Below, piece after piece: positions 16,250 to 24,642 of a stretch of 64,000 nucleotides of DNA (within the stretch, counting starts at the first letter, position 1; each line of letters opens with the position of its first letter). A model generated the notes under the pieces. It ran no database searches. It was not told where the DNA came from and saw nothing but the letters and a program-made list of their open reading frames with translations. The stretch comes from Nocardia aurantiaca (lineage in GTDB: Bacteria > Actinomycetota > Actinomycetes > Mycobacteriales > Mycobacteriaceae), in the NCBI RefSeq assembly GCF_009708175.1, contig NZ_WMBB01000006.1, positions 310,001 through 374,000 on the forward strand, written 5' to 3'. Made by a program: the position numbers and the translations under genes.

Positions 16250-17389
16250 ATGACACCGACATTAGGTCGGTACCCGGGCGACGGTCAATACCCGCCGTCC
16301 GAATTCCCCACACCCGAGACCACTCCGGCGCCGATGACCGATACCCCGGCCGATACGATCGGGCGCGCCCCTCCCGCGCCGCCGGGACCGACACCAGCAG
16401 GGATCGAGTTGCCTGAATCCACCACCGCCCCTGTGGCTTCCGAACCGGGAACGGCGGCCGAACCAGGTCCGGCGCCCGCGTCGCCGCCGACCCATCGGGT
16501 CGTGCAGGCGATCGAGCTGCTGTCGCGCCATGCCGGCGAGCGCCTGTCACTGGCCCGCATCGTGCGCGCCACCGGCATGTCCCGGGCCACCGCGCACGCC
16601 GTGCTCACCCAGCTCACCGCCGACGGCTGGACAGTGCGCGACGGCGAGGGGAATTACAGCCTGGGCCTGGGCCTGCTGGCGGTGGCGCGCCGCGCCGACA
16701 CCGCCTTCCCCCTGCGCCGCCTGGCCCTGAATCCGATGCGCACGCTCGCCGACGACCATGACGTACCCGTCTTCCTCGCCGAACTGGAGCGCCAGGGTGG
16801 CGTGCCGTCATTCACCCCTGGAAAGCCCGGGCAGAACATGGCGGGAGGGGACGCGGGCATCGACGCCATCGTCATCACCGAGGTGCTCGGCACACCCTCG
16901 GTCCCGTGGATCCGGCCCGCCCGCCGCATGCCCTTCGCCCCGCCCGTCTGCCGCGAATTCATCGCCTGGGCACCGGAATCCGAGCGCGAAGCCTGGCTGG
17001 CCGCCGCCGATCCCCGCCACCGCCCCCGCCTCACCGCGGTCCTGGACGCCATCGCCGCCCGCGGCTACTCCGTCGAACGCCTCGCCGACGAATCCGCCCC
17101 CATGCTCGAAGCCCTTGCCGCCCTACGTCACTCCCCCGTCACCGATCCCCTGCGCCACCGGCTCAGCGCCATGATCGCCGACCTCATCACCATCGACTAT
17201 CTCCCCGACGAGCTGGGCGACCACAACGCCGTCGTCTCCGTGGCGGCCCCCGTCTTCTCCCCCGGCGGCTCGGTCATCGCCTCCATCGTCGCCTGCCCCG
17301 ACACGAACCTGCCCGCCGCCCGCCTGCGCTCTCTCGCCGACGCCACCATCGCCGCCGCCGATACCGTCACCGCCTCACTGCGCAGCTGA
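16250..17389 (+). CDS. IclR family transcriptional regulator
   Basis: A 379-aa protein if the ATG at 16250 is used; an ATG at 16334 gives 351 aa. The first about 85 residues are a Pro/Ala/Thr-rich low-complexity stretch not usual for the family. An IclR winged HTH follows: VVQAIELLSRHAGERLSLARI, then RATGMSRATAHAVLTQLTADG, and then a long effector domain with GGSVIASIVACPDTNLP. No Shine-Dalgarno precedes either ATG. It is divergent from cysD, with a 14-bp palindrome between them, so it probably senses a metabolite related to the sulfated product or to its acceptor. Confidence 0.85.
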   Translation: MTPTLGRYPGDGQYPPSEFPTPETTPAPMTDTPADTIGRAPPAPPGPTPAGIELPESTTAPVASEPGTAAEPGPAPASPPTHRVVQAIELLSRHAGERLSLARIVRATGMSRATAHAVLTQLTADGWTVRDGEGNYSLGLGLLAVARRADTAFPLRRLALNPMRTLADDHDVPVFLAELERQGGVPSFTPGKPGQNMAGGDAGIDAIVITEVLGTPSVPWIRPARRMPFAPPVCREFIAWAPESEREAWLAAADPRHRPRLTAVLDAIAARGYSVERLADESAPMLEALAALRHSPVTDPLRHRLSAMIADLITIDYLPDELGDHNAVVSVAAPVFSPGGSVIASIVACPDTNLPAARLRSLADATIAAADTVTASLRS

Positions 17390-17456
17390 CACCCCCGGGC
17401 CCTACTACCGGGATCGCCGGTGATCGATACCGCGAGATCGTCGAATCCACCACGAT

Positions 17457-17488
17457 CGGCGGCCCGCGCCTTCGGGTGCGGGCCGCCG
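17457..17488. terminator. GC-rich convergent hairpin
   Basis: CGGCGGCCCGC (17457-17467) pairs perfectly with 17478-17488 between the convergent IclR and monooxygenase genes. It lacks a U-run. Confidence 0.6.
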
Positions 17489-17504
17489 AATCATGCCGCG
17501 GGAG

Positions 17505-18677
17505 TCAGCGATTGGCCAGTTCCGAGAGCTGGTAGGCCAGGGCGCGGCGAAAGGCGGGGATGCGGGCGGCGGTGCTGATGACCAGGTTCCGGATCAGCCG
17601 CGCGGGCAGCGGGCGCAGGGTGGCCATGCGGGTGACGCGGTCGGTGAAGCCGACCACGCCGAGCGCGACCGGGCGGCGGGTCCGCTCGTACTCGTCGAGG
17701 GTGGCCTCCGGAGCCCCCTCGGCCACCGCGGCGAGCAGGCGGCCGAGCATCGCGGCGTCCTGGATGCCGGTGTTCATGCCCTGGCCGCCTGCCGGGCTGT
17801 GCACGTGCGCGGCATCCCCGGCCAGCAGGACGCGCCCGGCGCGGTAGTGGTCGGCGACCCGGTGGTGCACGCGGAAACGCGAACTCCAGATGATCTCCTC
17901 GATTCGGGCGTGGGCACCCGGGCGGCGCGCGTCGACCAGCGCCTGCACGTAGGCCAGATCCTGGTGCTCGGGGGCGTCCGCCACGGTGGCGACGATGCGG
18001 AAGCGGTCGGGCCGCGGGTCGGGCAGCGGCGCGACGACGGTGACACCCTCGGGCGACAGGTGCAGGGAGACCTCGTCGCGCGGGTCCGGCCACGTCATGC
18101 GGACATCGGCGAGGACGAAGGATTCGGGGTAGGTGGCGCCGGTGAAGCCGATTCCGGCGGCCTCGCGGACCTTGCTGCGCATGCCGTCCGCGCCGATGAC
18201 CCAGTCCGCGCGAATGGAATTCGCGCCCCCGTCGGCATCGAGGTAGGAGACGGTGACGCCGTCGGCGTCCTGGCCCACACCGGTCACCTCGGTGTGGCGA
18301 TACACCTGCGCGCCCGCTTTCTCGAGGCGCGCCAACAGGATTGCCTCGGTCGATTCCTGACCGATCATCACGGTGTAGGGGTACTTGGTGGGCAGACCGT
18401 CGAACGAGATGCGGGCCAGCGCGTGATCGCCGTCGCGCATCACGAAGCGCGGCACCACGATTCCGCGCTCCAACAGTGCCGCGGTGACGCCGAACTGCTC
18501 GAGCACCTCGAGGGTGCGCGCGTGCACCACGACCGCGCGGGAGGTGTTCGCGCCCTCGGCCAGTTTGTCCAGCAGTACCACATTCACACCCGCGTCGGCG
18601 AGCGCGATGCCCGCCGTCATTCCGGCGGGACCGGCACCCACGATGACGACCGAGGCGGTGGCGGGGACGGTGTTCAT
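17505..18677 (-). CDS. FAD-dependent aromatic hydroxylase-type monooxygenase
   Basis: A 390-aa PHBH/TfdB-like flavoprotein that should hydroxylate an organic substrate with NAD(P)H and O2. The N-terminal dinucleotide fold reads VVIVGAGPAGMTAGIALADAG. The DG motif is WVIGADGMRSKVREAAGI (about residue 160), and the GD motif is RVLLAGDAAHVHSPAGGQGM (about 280). AGGAGG precedes the ATG. The upstream region carries two copies of a roughly 30-bp dyad, each with two CAAC-Pu-NN-TGTTG boxes, so expression is tightly controlled, possibly by the upstream XRE regulator or by a regulator outside the window. The substrate is unknown. Confidence 0.9.
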   Translation of the reverse strand: MNTVPATASVVIVGAGPAGMTAGIALADAGVNVVLLDKLAEGANTSRAVVVHARTLEVLEQFGVTAALLERGIVVPRFVMRDGDHALARISFDGLPTKYPYTVMIGQESTEAILLARLEKAGAQVYRHTEVTGVGQDADGVTVSYLDADGGANSIRADWVIGADGMRSKVREAAGIGFTGATYPESFVLADVRMTWPDPRDEVSLHLSPEGVTVVAPLPDPRPDRFRIVATVADAPEHQDLAYVQALVDARRPGAHARIEEIIWSSRFRVHHRVADHYRAGRVLLAGDAAHVHSPAGGQGMNTGIQDAAMLGRLLAAVAEGAPEATLDEYERTRRPVALGVVGFTDRVTRMATLRPLPARLIRNLVISTAARIPAFRRALAYQLSELANR

Positions 18678-18696
18678 GACGCCTCCTGAGGCTCTG

Positions 18697-18783
18697 CCAA
18701 CATTTGTTGGCCAACGTCTGTTGAATTAGACGGTACTGCCCGACGCGAGGCATGTCAACACTTGTTGGCCAACGAATGTTGAC
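18697..18783. promoter_or_regulatory. Duplicated long operator (four 12-bp dyads)
   Basis: Four boxes fit CAAC-Pu-NN-TGTTG: CAACATTTGTTG and CAACGTCTGTTG (18698-18723), CAACACTTGTTG and CAACGAATGTTG (18757-18781). Each pair is joined by GGCC, making two 28-30-bp dyads about 59 bp apart, directly upstream of the monooxygenase start. Confidence 0.75.
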
Positions 18784-18790
18784 CATATCT

Positions 18791-19618
18791 TCAGCGGTCG
18801 GCGGCGGCTGCCAGCGAGTGAAAGACGCTCGCGGTCCGAGTGTTCGGCGCCGCGCAGTAGACGATGACCCGCTGATCGGTGTCGGAGACGTGCAGCACCT
18901 GGCAGTGGAAGTCCAGCGGCCCGAGCTCGGGGTGACGGATGCGCTTGCGGTACGTGCGCCGCACCTCCACATCGTGGGCCGACCACATGTCGGTGAAACG
19001 CTCGGAGGTGCCGAGCAAGTCGGTGACCAGCGCGGCCAGCGCCGGATGCCCCGGATACCGGGCGTAGGCCGCCCGCAGGTCGGCGATGAGGGAGCGGGCG
19101 AAGTCGCGGGTATCGGAGTCGGCCCACTGCGGGTGGTCGGCGGCCTCCCGGAACATCCAGCGGATCATATTGCGCTCATGGCCGGGGACGGTGTCGAGAT
19201 CGCCGAGGAAGGGGGTGGCCGCCCGGTTCCAGGCGAGCACCTCGTACGTCGCGTCCACCACGTAGGCCGGGGCCGCCAGATTGTCGAGAATGACCCGAAC
19301 CGCCTGCGGCACAGTCTTGTTCGGCCCGGTCACCGCGGGCGGCGACTCCCCCGCCATGCGGAACAGGTACTCCCGCTCGTCGACGGTGAGCATGAGCGCG
19401 CGGGCCAGCGCCGCCACCACCTGCCGTGACGGTTTGGAGCCGCGGGCCTGCTCCATGCGGATGTAGTAGTCGACCGAGATGCCGGCCAGCTGCGCCACCT
19501 CCTGGCGGCGCAATCCCGGTGCGCGCCTGTTGATTCCATTCGGCAGGCCGACATCGCTGGGTGTCAGCCGGTTGCGCCGGGTTCGGAGGAAGGCCGCGAG
19601 TTCGTTCCTGTCAGCCAT
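18791..19618 (-). CDS. XRE family regulator with MmyB-type ligand domain
   Basis: A 275-aa regulator. The N-terminal HTH (residues about 10-75) includes LRTRRNRLTPSDVGLP, GLRRQEVAQLAGISVDYYIR and MEQARGSKPSRQV, the standard opening of MmyB-like actinobacterial regulators. The C-terminal ligand-binding part contains APAYVVDATYEVLAWNRAA, NMIRWMFREA and RRTYRKRIRHPELGPLDFHCQVL. It is divergent from the SDR at 19703 and upstream of the FAD monooxygenase in the same direction. In this family the divergent SDR is usually the regulated partner, so that is the expected target. Confidence 0.9.
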   Translation of the reverse strand: MADRNELAAFLRTRRNRLTPSDVGLPNGINRRAPGLRRQEVAQLAGISVDYYIRMEQARGSKPSRQVVAALARALMLTVDEREYLFRMAGESPPAVTGPNKTVPQAVRVILDNLAAPAYVVDATYEVLAWNRAATPFLGDLDTVPGHERNMIRWMFREAADHPQWADSDTRDFARSLIADLRAAYARYPGHPALAALVTDLLGTSERFTDMWSAHDVEVRRTYRKRIRHPELGPLDFHCQVLHVSDTDQRVIVYCAAPNTRTASVFHSLAAAADR

Positions 19619-19702
19619 GGCACCAGTGTGGGCCGATTTCGCGGTCGAAGGTGGTACAAACTGGCCCTCCCCCGAAAACCGCGGCCGGGTGATGCTTTTC
19701 GC

Positions 19703-20455
19703 ATGACTACGACCGCACTGATCACCGGAGCCAACAAGGGCATCGGCTACGAGACCGCCCGGCAGCTGGCCGCGCGCGGCATGACCGTCCTACTCGGCGC
19801 GCGGAATCCCGAACTCGGGCATGCCGCCGCCGACAAACTGCGGGCCGAGGGCGCAGACGCCCGATTCATCCGGATCGACGTCACCGACGAGGAATCCATC
19901 GCAGCGGCCGCCGCGCGCGTCGAATCCGAGTTCGGCACACTCGACGTCCTCATCAACAACGCGGCCATCACGGGCGGACTCGAGGGCGACGGCACAGCGT
20001 CCTCCGGCACCCTCACCACCCTGCGGCGGGTGTACGAGACCAATGTGTTCGGTCTGGTGGCCGTCACCAATGCCCTGCTCCCGCTATTGCGACGCGCCGA
20101 GGCGGCCCGAATCGTGAACGTCTCCAGCGAAGTCGGCTCGCTGGCCGGACGCACCGATCCGAACAGCCCCATGGCGCAGATGGTTTCGGCGATTCCCTAC
20201 TCCTCGTCCAAGACGGCCGTGAGCATGGTGACGGTCCTGTACGCGATGGAACTGCGTGACACCCCGATCAAGGTGAACGCCGCCAACCCCGGTTACACCG
20301 CGACGGACCTCAACGGCCACAGCGGCTTCCGCACCGCCGAGCAGGGCGCCGAACCCAGCGTCCACCTCGCGACACTGCCCGCGGACGGTCCGACGGGCAC
20401 CTTTTGGGGCTACCTGTGGGGTCAGGACGAGGAGTACGGCGTGATCGCCTGGTGA
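19703..20455 (+). CDS. SDR family oxidoreductase
   Basis: A 250-aa carbonyl reductase-like SDR. The motifs are intact: TGANKGIG (residue 8), NNAAITGG, NVSSEVGSLAG and YSSSK for catalysis, and NPGYTATDLN after the active site. The ending GPTGTFWGYLWGQDEEYGVI matches NADPH-dependent SDRs commonly paired with an MmyB-type regulator. The ATG lies 84 bp from the divergent XRE gene start. Confidence 0.92.
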   Translation: MTTTALITGANKGIGYETARQLAARGMTVLLGARNPELGHAAADKLRAEGADARFIRIDVTDEESIAAAAARVESEFGTLDVLINNAAITGGLEGDGTASSGTLTTLRRVYETNVFGLVAVTNALLPLLRRAEAARIVNVSSEVGSLAGRTDPNSPMAQMVSAIPYSSSKTAVSMVTVLYAMELRDTPIKVNAANPGYTATDLNGHSGFRTAEQGAEPSVHLATLPADGPTGTFWGYLWGQDEEYGVIAW

Positions 20456-20489
20456 GACCGACCCGCTGCCCAGCTGAGACGGATCGCCG

Positions 20490-20616
20490 CGGTGCCACCC
20501 GCGTCGTTCACCGCACCGAGATCACCGGCTCGGCCGCCGACACCCTCGGCCCGGAGATCACCGCCGACTTCCCCGAAATAGTCGCGGGTTCGATCAAGCA
20601 CGCCGGCCAGAACTAG
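20490..20616 (+). pseudogene. Possible 3' remnant of an SRPBCC-like gene
   Basis: An open stretch ends GATRVVHRTEITGSAADTLG and ITADFPEIVAGSIKHAGQN before TAG. This resembles the C-terminal end of small SRPBCC (polyketide cyclase-like) proteins, but no upstream part of such a domain is present. The end overlaps the NUDIX stop by 4 bp. The identification is tentative. Confidence 0.3.
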
Positions 20617-21152
20617 CTCACCGCGCCGCCGCGCCTTTCATGCAGCAGCAGAAGGGAATACGCGGCCACACTCTGCGCGTCCACGATCGCGCCCTCCTGG
20701 ATCATGGACTCCACCTCGTCGCGCGAGAACCACGCGGACTCCATGTCCATCTCCGAGGGCTCCCGCTCATGCGCCCCCTCGGTGAGCTCGGTAGCCAGCA
20801 CCACATACCCGTAGTGCGTGCTGGTGGCCGGCGCCGGCGCCACCTTCCCCAGCACCGTGAACCGTCCCGCCCGCAACCCCGTCTCCTCCCGCAACTCCTG
20901 CCGGGCCACCGCGACCGGATCGCTCTCCCCCGCCACCGCCCCACCCGGAAACTCCCAGCACCTGCGCTCCAGCGGATACCGATACTGCTCCACCAGCTGA
21001 AACCGCTCACCATCCCACGGAATCACGATCGCGAAGTCCGCCTTGCGGATATAGGCATAGATCGACTCCTCCCCATCGACCTGCCGAACCACATCCTCCC
21101 GCAACGTGATCCACCGATTCGCATAAACCTCACGACTCCGCACAGTCTCCAT
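20613..21152 (-). CDS. NUDIX hydrolase, ADP-ribose pyrophosphatase-like
   Basis: A 179-aa NUDIX protein. The NUDIX box region reads EFPGGAVAGESDPVAVARQE and continues LREETGL; the core glutamates are present, with Gln in place of the usual Arg. Flanking features VEQYRYPLERRCWEFPGG and APATSTHYGYVVLATELTEG are typical of ADP-ribose/NDP-sugar pyrophosphatases. GGAGG lies upstream of the ATG at 21152; the in-frame GTG at 21170 is less well placed. A NADAR gene lies upstream on the same strand, so both may act on ADP-ribose derivatives. Confidence 0.9.
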   Translation of the reverse strand: METVRSREVYANRWITLREDVVRQVDGEESIYAYIRKADFAIVIPWDGERFQLVEQYRYPLERRCWEFPGGAVAGESDPVAVARQELREETGLRAGRFTVLGKVAPAPATSTHYGYVVLATELTEGAHEREPSEMDMESAWFSRDEVESMIQEGAIVDAQSVAAYSLLLLHERRGGAVS

Positions 21153-21301
21153 CCCCCGATCCTCCCTCACACCCGATCGAGATCAGGGAGGGAATGCGGC
21201 GAATTCCCTCGACCACAACCTTCTGATCGTCATCAGCGCTCGGGCCGGCGAGTGGTGCTTCACCGGTTCTCGCCAGGGCGCCGGGGCGGCCGAGGGCGGA
21301 A

Positions 21302-21856
21302 TCAGAGCTGGCGGGCGGGGGCCAAGGCGTCGCGGGCGTCCATGAGGGCGAAGCCGAGGAGGTTTCCGCCGCGCCAGCGCGATGGGTCGGACGCCGCGGG
21401 GTTCTCGGCGCCGAGGCCGATGCCCCAGATGGTGTCTCGGGGGGCGGCTTCCACGAGGACCTTGTCGGTGGTGGCGAGGAGGAAATCGCGGAGTTGGTCG
21501 TGCTGGCCGAATTTGGCGATGCTGCCGCGCAGGACGATGTCGAAGCGGTGGGCTTCCCAGGTGTCCTGGTCGAAGCCGGAGATGGCGCGGCCCATGCGTT
21601 TGGCATCGGCGGGGGTGTCGCTGGACAGGATGCGGCTGCGCATGTCCTCGTCGCCGAAGAGGCGGGCCTTCTCGGCCATCATGAAATGCTCTGCGCTGCC
21701 GTAGTTCTGGCCGTCGACGGTGAATTCGACGGGCCACCACTGGCTCAACACCCACTTGCCGACCTCATGGCCCGGGGTGCGGGTGTGCCCCCAGAAGAAG
21801 AGAAACTCCGGTCTGGCCCCGTCCGCCATGTCCGCTGTCAGCTGCGCCCTGTCCAC
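21302..21856 (-). CDS. NADAR family protein (DUF1768)
   Basis: A 184-aa protein with the NADAR landmarks: GHEVGKWVLSQWWPVEFTVDG, NYGSAEHFMMAEKARLFGDED, ILSSDTPADAKRMGR, and the C-terminal IWGIGLGAENPAASDPSRWRGGNLLG. NADAR proteins include riboflavin-pathway N-glycosidases and enzymes that remove ADP-ribose from guanine. Start is GTG at 21854-21856. It lies 149 bp upstream of the NUDIX gene on the same strand. Reading the two as a repair or detoxification pair for ADP-ribosylated compounds is inference. Confidence 0.88.
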   Translation of the reverse strand: MDRAQLTADMADGARPEFLFFWGHTRTPGHEVGKWVLSQWWPVEFTVDGQNYGSAEHFMMAEKARLFGDEDMRSRILSSDTPADAKRMGRAISGFDQDTWEAHRFDIVLRGSIAKFGQHDQLRDFLLATTDKVLVEAAPRDTIWGIGLGAENPAASDPSRWRGGNLLGFALMDARDALAPARQL

Positions 21857-21929
21857 GCCGCGACCCTAACCGACCCGGGTGACACAGTCGCGGAGATATC
21901 TCGCCACACGGGCGACGCGCCGCGGCAGG

Positions 21930-23126
21930 TCAGCTGGCGAGTGCGCGCAGACGAGTCATGATCTCCGCGGGCGGATGGTCATGCACGCGGTAGCGCGGCG
22001 GGTCGTACTCCGCGGCGAGTTTCAGCGGCACCAGACCGGACACGTCGTCCCAGGCGACGCGGAAGACATCGCCCTCGCCGGTGACGAAGCAGATGAAATC
22101 GGCCACGGGTAGCAGAGTGGTGGCGCCGTCGGTCCAGGAGGTCATGGTGTACTCGCCGCCGTCGGGTGCGCGCACGTGCAGCAATTCCATGATCGCGCCC
22201 TCACACCCCTCCTCGGCGCGCAGCTTCTCGGTCTGCGCGTGATACGCGCCGACGGCCAGCCGAGCCTGCGCGCGCCGGATGAGCGAGTAGGCCGGATGAT
22301 CCTCGGGCACTTCGAGGGGAATCACCTCACCGTTGTCGTCGACGGTGTACGGGACGGCCGACAGCGGGCGCAGTGCGGCTTCCTGCCGCTCCGCGGCCAG
22401 GGCGAGCAGTTGCGGCATCACCGCGGGCGTGGCGCCCAGCACGACCAGCATGCCGAGGTGGCCCGGCAGGAAGAGCAGTGGACGCGTATCGGTTCGAGCC
22501 CGCACCCCTTCGAGCCAGCCCGCCACCAGCGGTAGCGAACCGACATAGCTCTCGCCGTCGTCATCGGCGAAGTCCAGCACCCGCACCCCCTGCGGCGGGT
22601 CGAAGGCCTCCATGGTGTTCATGGCCAGCTCGGTGAGATTGGCGTGCGCGATGGAATACACGTGTTCGGCGTCCACGCCCCAGCGCGAGAGATCCTGTTC
22701 GGTCACGAACTGCACGGTGCTGGGGAGGTCGATGACCACCAGCTCGGACAGATACGGCAGCGCCGGCCGCGAGAGCACCAGGTCCCGCCCGTCCAGCCCG
22801 GCGACCTTCACCGCGCCGTATCCGGCCCGCCGCAGCACCGGCCGCAACCGGTGCGCCACCTGCTCCCAGCCCTCCGGCGCGTCCGGCGGCAGGATGAGGT
22901 TGTCCACGGCATCGAACAGCCCCGCGCTGATCTTCCCGTTGAACCGGCGATACAGCGTGTCCAGATTCAGTTTGGCGACGTATCCGTTCCTGAGCCGGTA
23001 CGCGATCTCGTACGCCTCGGCGTCGAATTGCGCGGTTTCCACGGCCTCATATCCCCGCACCTGTTCCAAGACCTTCTTGCCGAACCGAATTCGCGGCGAA
23101 CCGAAGACCCCACCCAGGAAACCCAT
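21930..23126 (-). CDS. DUF1444 (YtpQ)-like protein of unknown function
   Basis: A 398-aa soluble protein with no signal peptide. Parts that recall DUF1444 are VAKLNLDTLYRRFNGK near residue 60, LPYLSELVVIDLPSTVQFVT, and EQDLSRWGVDAEHVYSIAHANL. The C-terminal half (LPLVAGWLEGVRARTDTRPLLFLPG onward) resembles the ligand-like domain of that group. Function is unknown. The ATG at 23126 starts MGFLGGVFGSPRIRFGKK; upstream in-frame codons lack conserved content. No operon partner is obvious. Confidence 0.7.
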   Translation of the reverse strand: MGFLGGVFGSPRIRFGKKVLEQVRGYEAVETAQFDAEAYEIAYRLRNGYVAKLNLDTLYRRFNGKISAGLFDAVDNLILPPDAPEGWEQVAHRLRPVLRRAGYGAVKVAGLDGRDLVLSRPALPYLSELVVIDLPSTVQFVTEQDLSRWGVDAEHVYSIAHANLTELAMNTMEAFDPPQGVRVLDFADDDGESYVGSLPLVAGWLEGVRARTDTRPLLFLPGHLGMLVVLGATPAVMPQLLALAAERQEAALRPLSAVPYTVDDNGEVIPLEVPEDHPAYSLIRRAQARLAVGAYHAQTEKLRAEEGCEGAIMELLHVRAPDGGEYTMTSWTDGATTLLPVADFICFVTGEGDVFRVAWDDVSGLVPLKLAAEYDPPRYRVHDHPPAEIMTRLRALAS

Positions 23127-23293
23127 ATACCGGACTCTACGCGCGAGGGCCGACAAACGCTCCCCGCAAACCCCTAGGGAACCTGTGTGCCACAACCCGA
23201 AACGCGCTGTTCACAGCGTGTCCGCGCACTGCTCGCTGAGACGCTTGTCCAAGTACGAGCACGATGCGCGTGACTATGGTTAGCTGTAGCGCC

Positions 23294-24553
23294 ATGAGCA
23301 CGCCCGTCTCCACCCACCCCGACGAATTTCTGCCCCGCGACACCGCGGATGTGGTTCGGACCGTTCGGGATTCGCGCCGTTCGACGAAACCGCTGATCAT
23401 CCGGGGTGGGGAACGACCGGACGAGGAGCTCGCGCTGCCGGATCAGGGCAGTGTGCTGAGCCTGCGGAAGATGAACCGGGTACAGGTGGTGGACGCCGAT
23501 GCCGGGACGGTACGTGTACAGGCGGGGGCGCGGCTGTACGACATCGACCGGACGCTGAGCGCGCACGGGCTCGGGCTGCCCATCGTCGGCGACCATCGGG
23601 ACATCACGGCGGGCGGATTCGCGGCAGTGGGCGGGCTGTCGGCGGCGTCACACCGCTTCGGCATGTTCAGCGATAATGTGGCCGAACTCGAATACGTCGA
23701 TCAGGACGGGCGTTTCGGCACCTGTGGGCGCACCCATCACGCGGAACGCTTCCGCCGGGTCCTGGGTGGCGGCGGGCGCACCGGGATCATCACCGCGCTC
23801 ACCCTCGAGGTGACCAGCGTGGACAAGGACCGCACCTGGCTCACCACCGACGCGCACCGGTTCCTGGACTTCGACACCTGGGTGGAGCACTCCTACAGGG
23901 AGATTCAGTCGCCGGGTGACGCCATGCTGCAGGTGGGTCGCTGGGTGGACACCGCGCCCCTGAAGGTTGCCCGACCGGTCGGTACTGGCACCGTGCAACT
24001 GGGCACCGTGCGCTTCGGACAGTGGTCGAGCCTGCACCCCACCACCCCGAACCTCTCACTGCGCGCCCGCCGCGAGGTCGGCGCACGCGCCCGAAAGTCA
24101 CTGGGCGCCATCGCCGCTTCGGCGGGCGGCCGCGCCGGTATGCCGGTCCGCAATGCCGCCGCCGGCGCGCTCATGTTCGCTCCGAAGGTGCTGACCCTGC
24201 GCGATGCGGAGTACCTGGCCGACACCGTGATCAGCTCCTCGGAACGCGGACCGGCCTACCGCGTCTCGGTTTTCGCGCCCATGTCCTCCTATGCGCGAGT
24301 CTTCCACGGCCTGCACGACCTGTTCGCCGGGCACCGCGAGCGCACCGGCTGCTTCACCGTCATCTCGGCCATGACCTACGGCGTGCGATCCAACTACCTG
24401 CGCGAACTCGACAATGAGGACCACGGCTTCATTACCTTCACCTGCCGGTTGCGGCCGGCGGCGCTGCCCTCGGAACTGTTGCGGGACATCGTTTCCGCAA
24501 TCGACGAGATCTGTCTCGCCGAACGCGCCCGGCGTTATGACCCGACCGAATAG
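23294..24553 (+). CDS. FAD-binding oxidoreductase (BBE/GlcD-like)
   Basis: A 419-aa flavoprotein with a PCMH-type FAD domain in the N-terminal half: VRTVRDSRRSTKPLIIRGGE, VRVQAGARLYDIDRTLSAHG and IVGDHRDITAGGFAAVGGLS. The segment RRVLGGGGRTGIITALTLEV follows as expected. The C-terminal half is less conserved and may be a substrate-binding cap. ATG at 23294 is preferred over the upstream GTG/ATG codons because conservation begins at DEFLPRDTADV. Members oxidise alcohols, sugars or steroids; the substrate here is not indicated. Confidence 0.85.
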   Translation: MSTPVSTHPDEFLPRDTADVVRTVRDSRRSTKPLIIRGGERPDEELALPDQGSVLSLRKMNRVQVVDADAGTVRVQAGARLYDIDRTLSAHGLGLPIVGDHRDITAGGFAAVGGLSAASHRFGMFSDNVAELEYVDQDGRFGTCGRTHHAERFRRVLGGGGRTGIITALTLEVTSVDKDRTWLTTDAHRFLDFDTWVEHSYREIQSPGDAMLQVGRWVDTAPLKVARPVGTGTVQLGTVRFGQWSSLHPTTPNLSLRARREVGARARKSLGAIAASAGGRAGMPVRNAAAGALMFAPKVLTLRDAEYLADTVISSSERGPAYRVSVFAPMSSYARVFHGLHDLFAGHRERTGCFTVISAMTYGVRSNYLRELDNEDHGFITFTCRLRPAALPSELLRDIVSAIDEICLAERARRYDPTE

Positions 24554-24642
24554 AATGTGCTTCGCCGCACTGTCAGCTATCGGTTAGCAGCCGGGCGGGG
24601 CGGCGGTATCGGCACTGTCGGTGGGGTGCCGGTGCATGGTTC

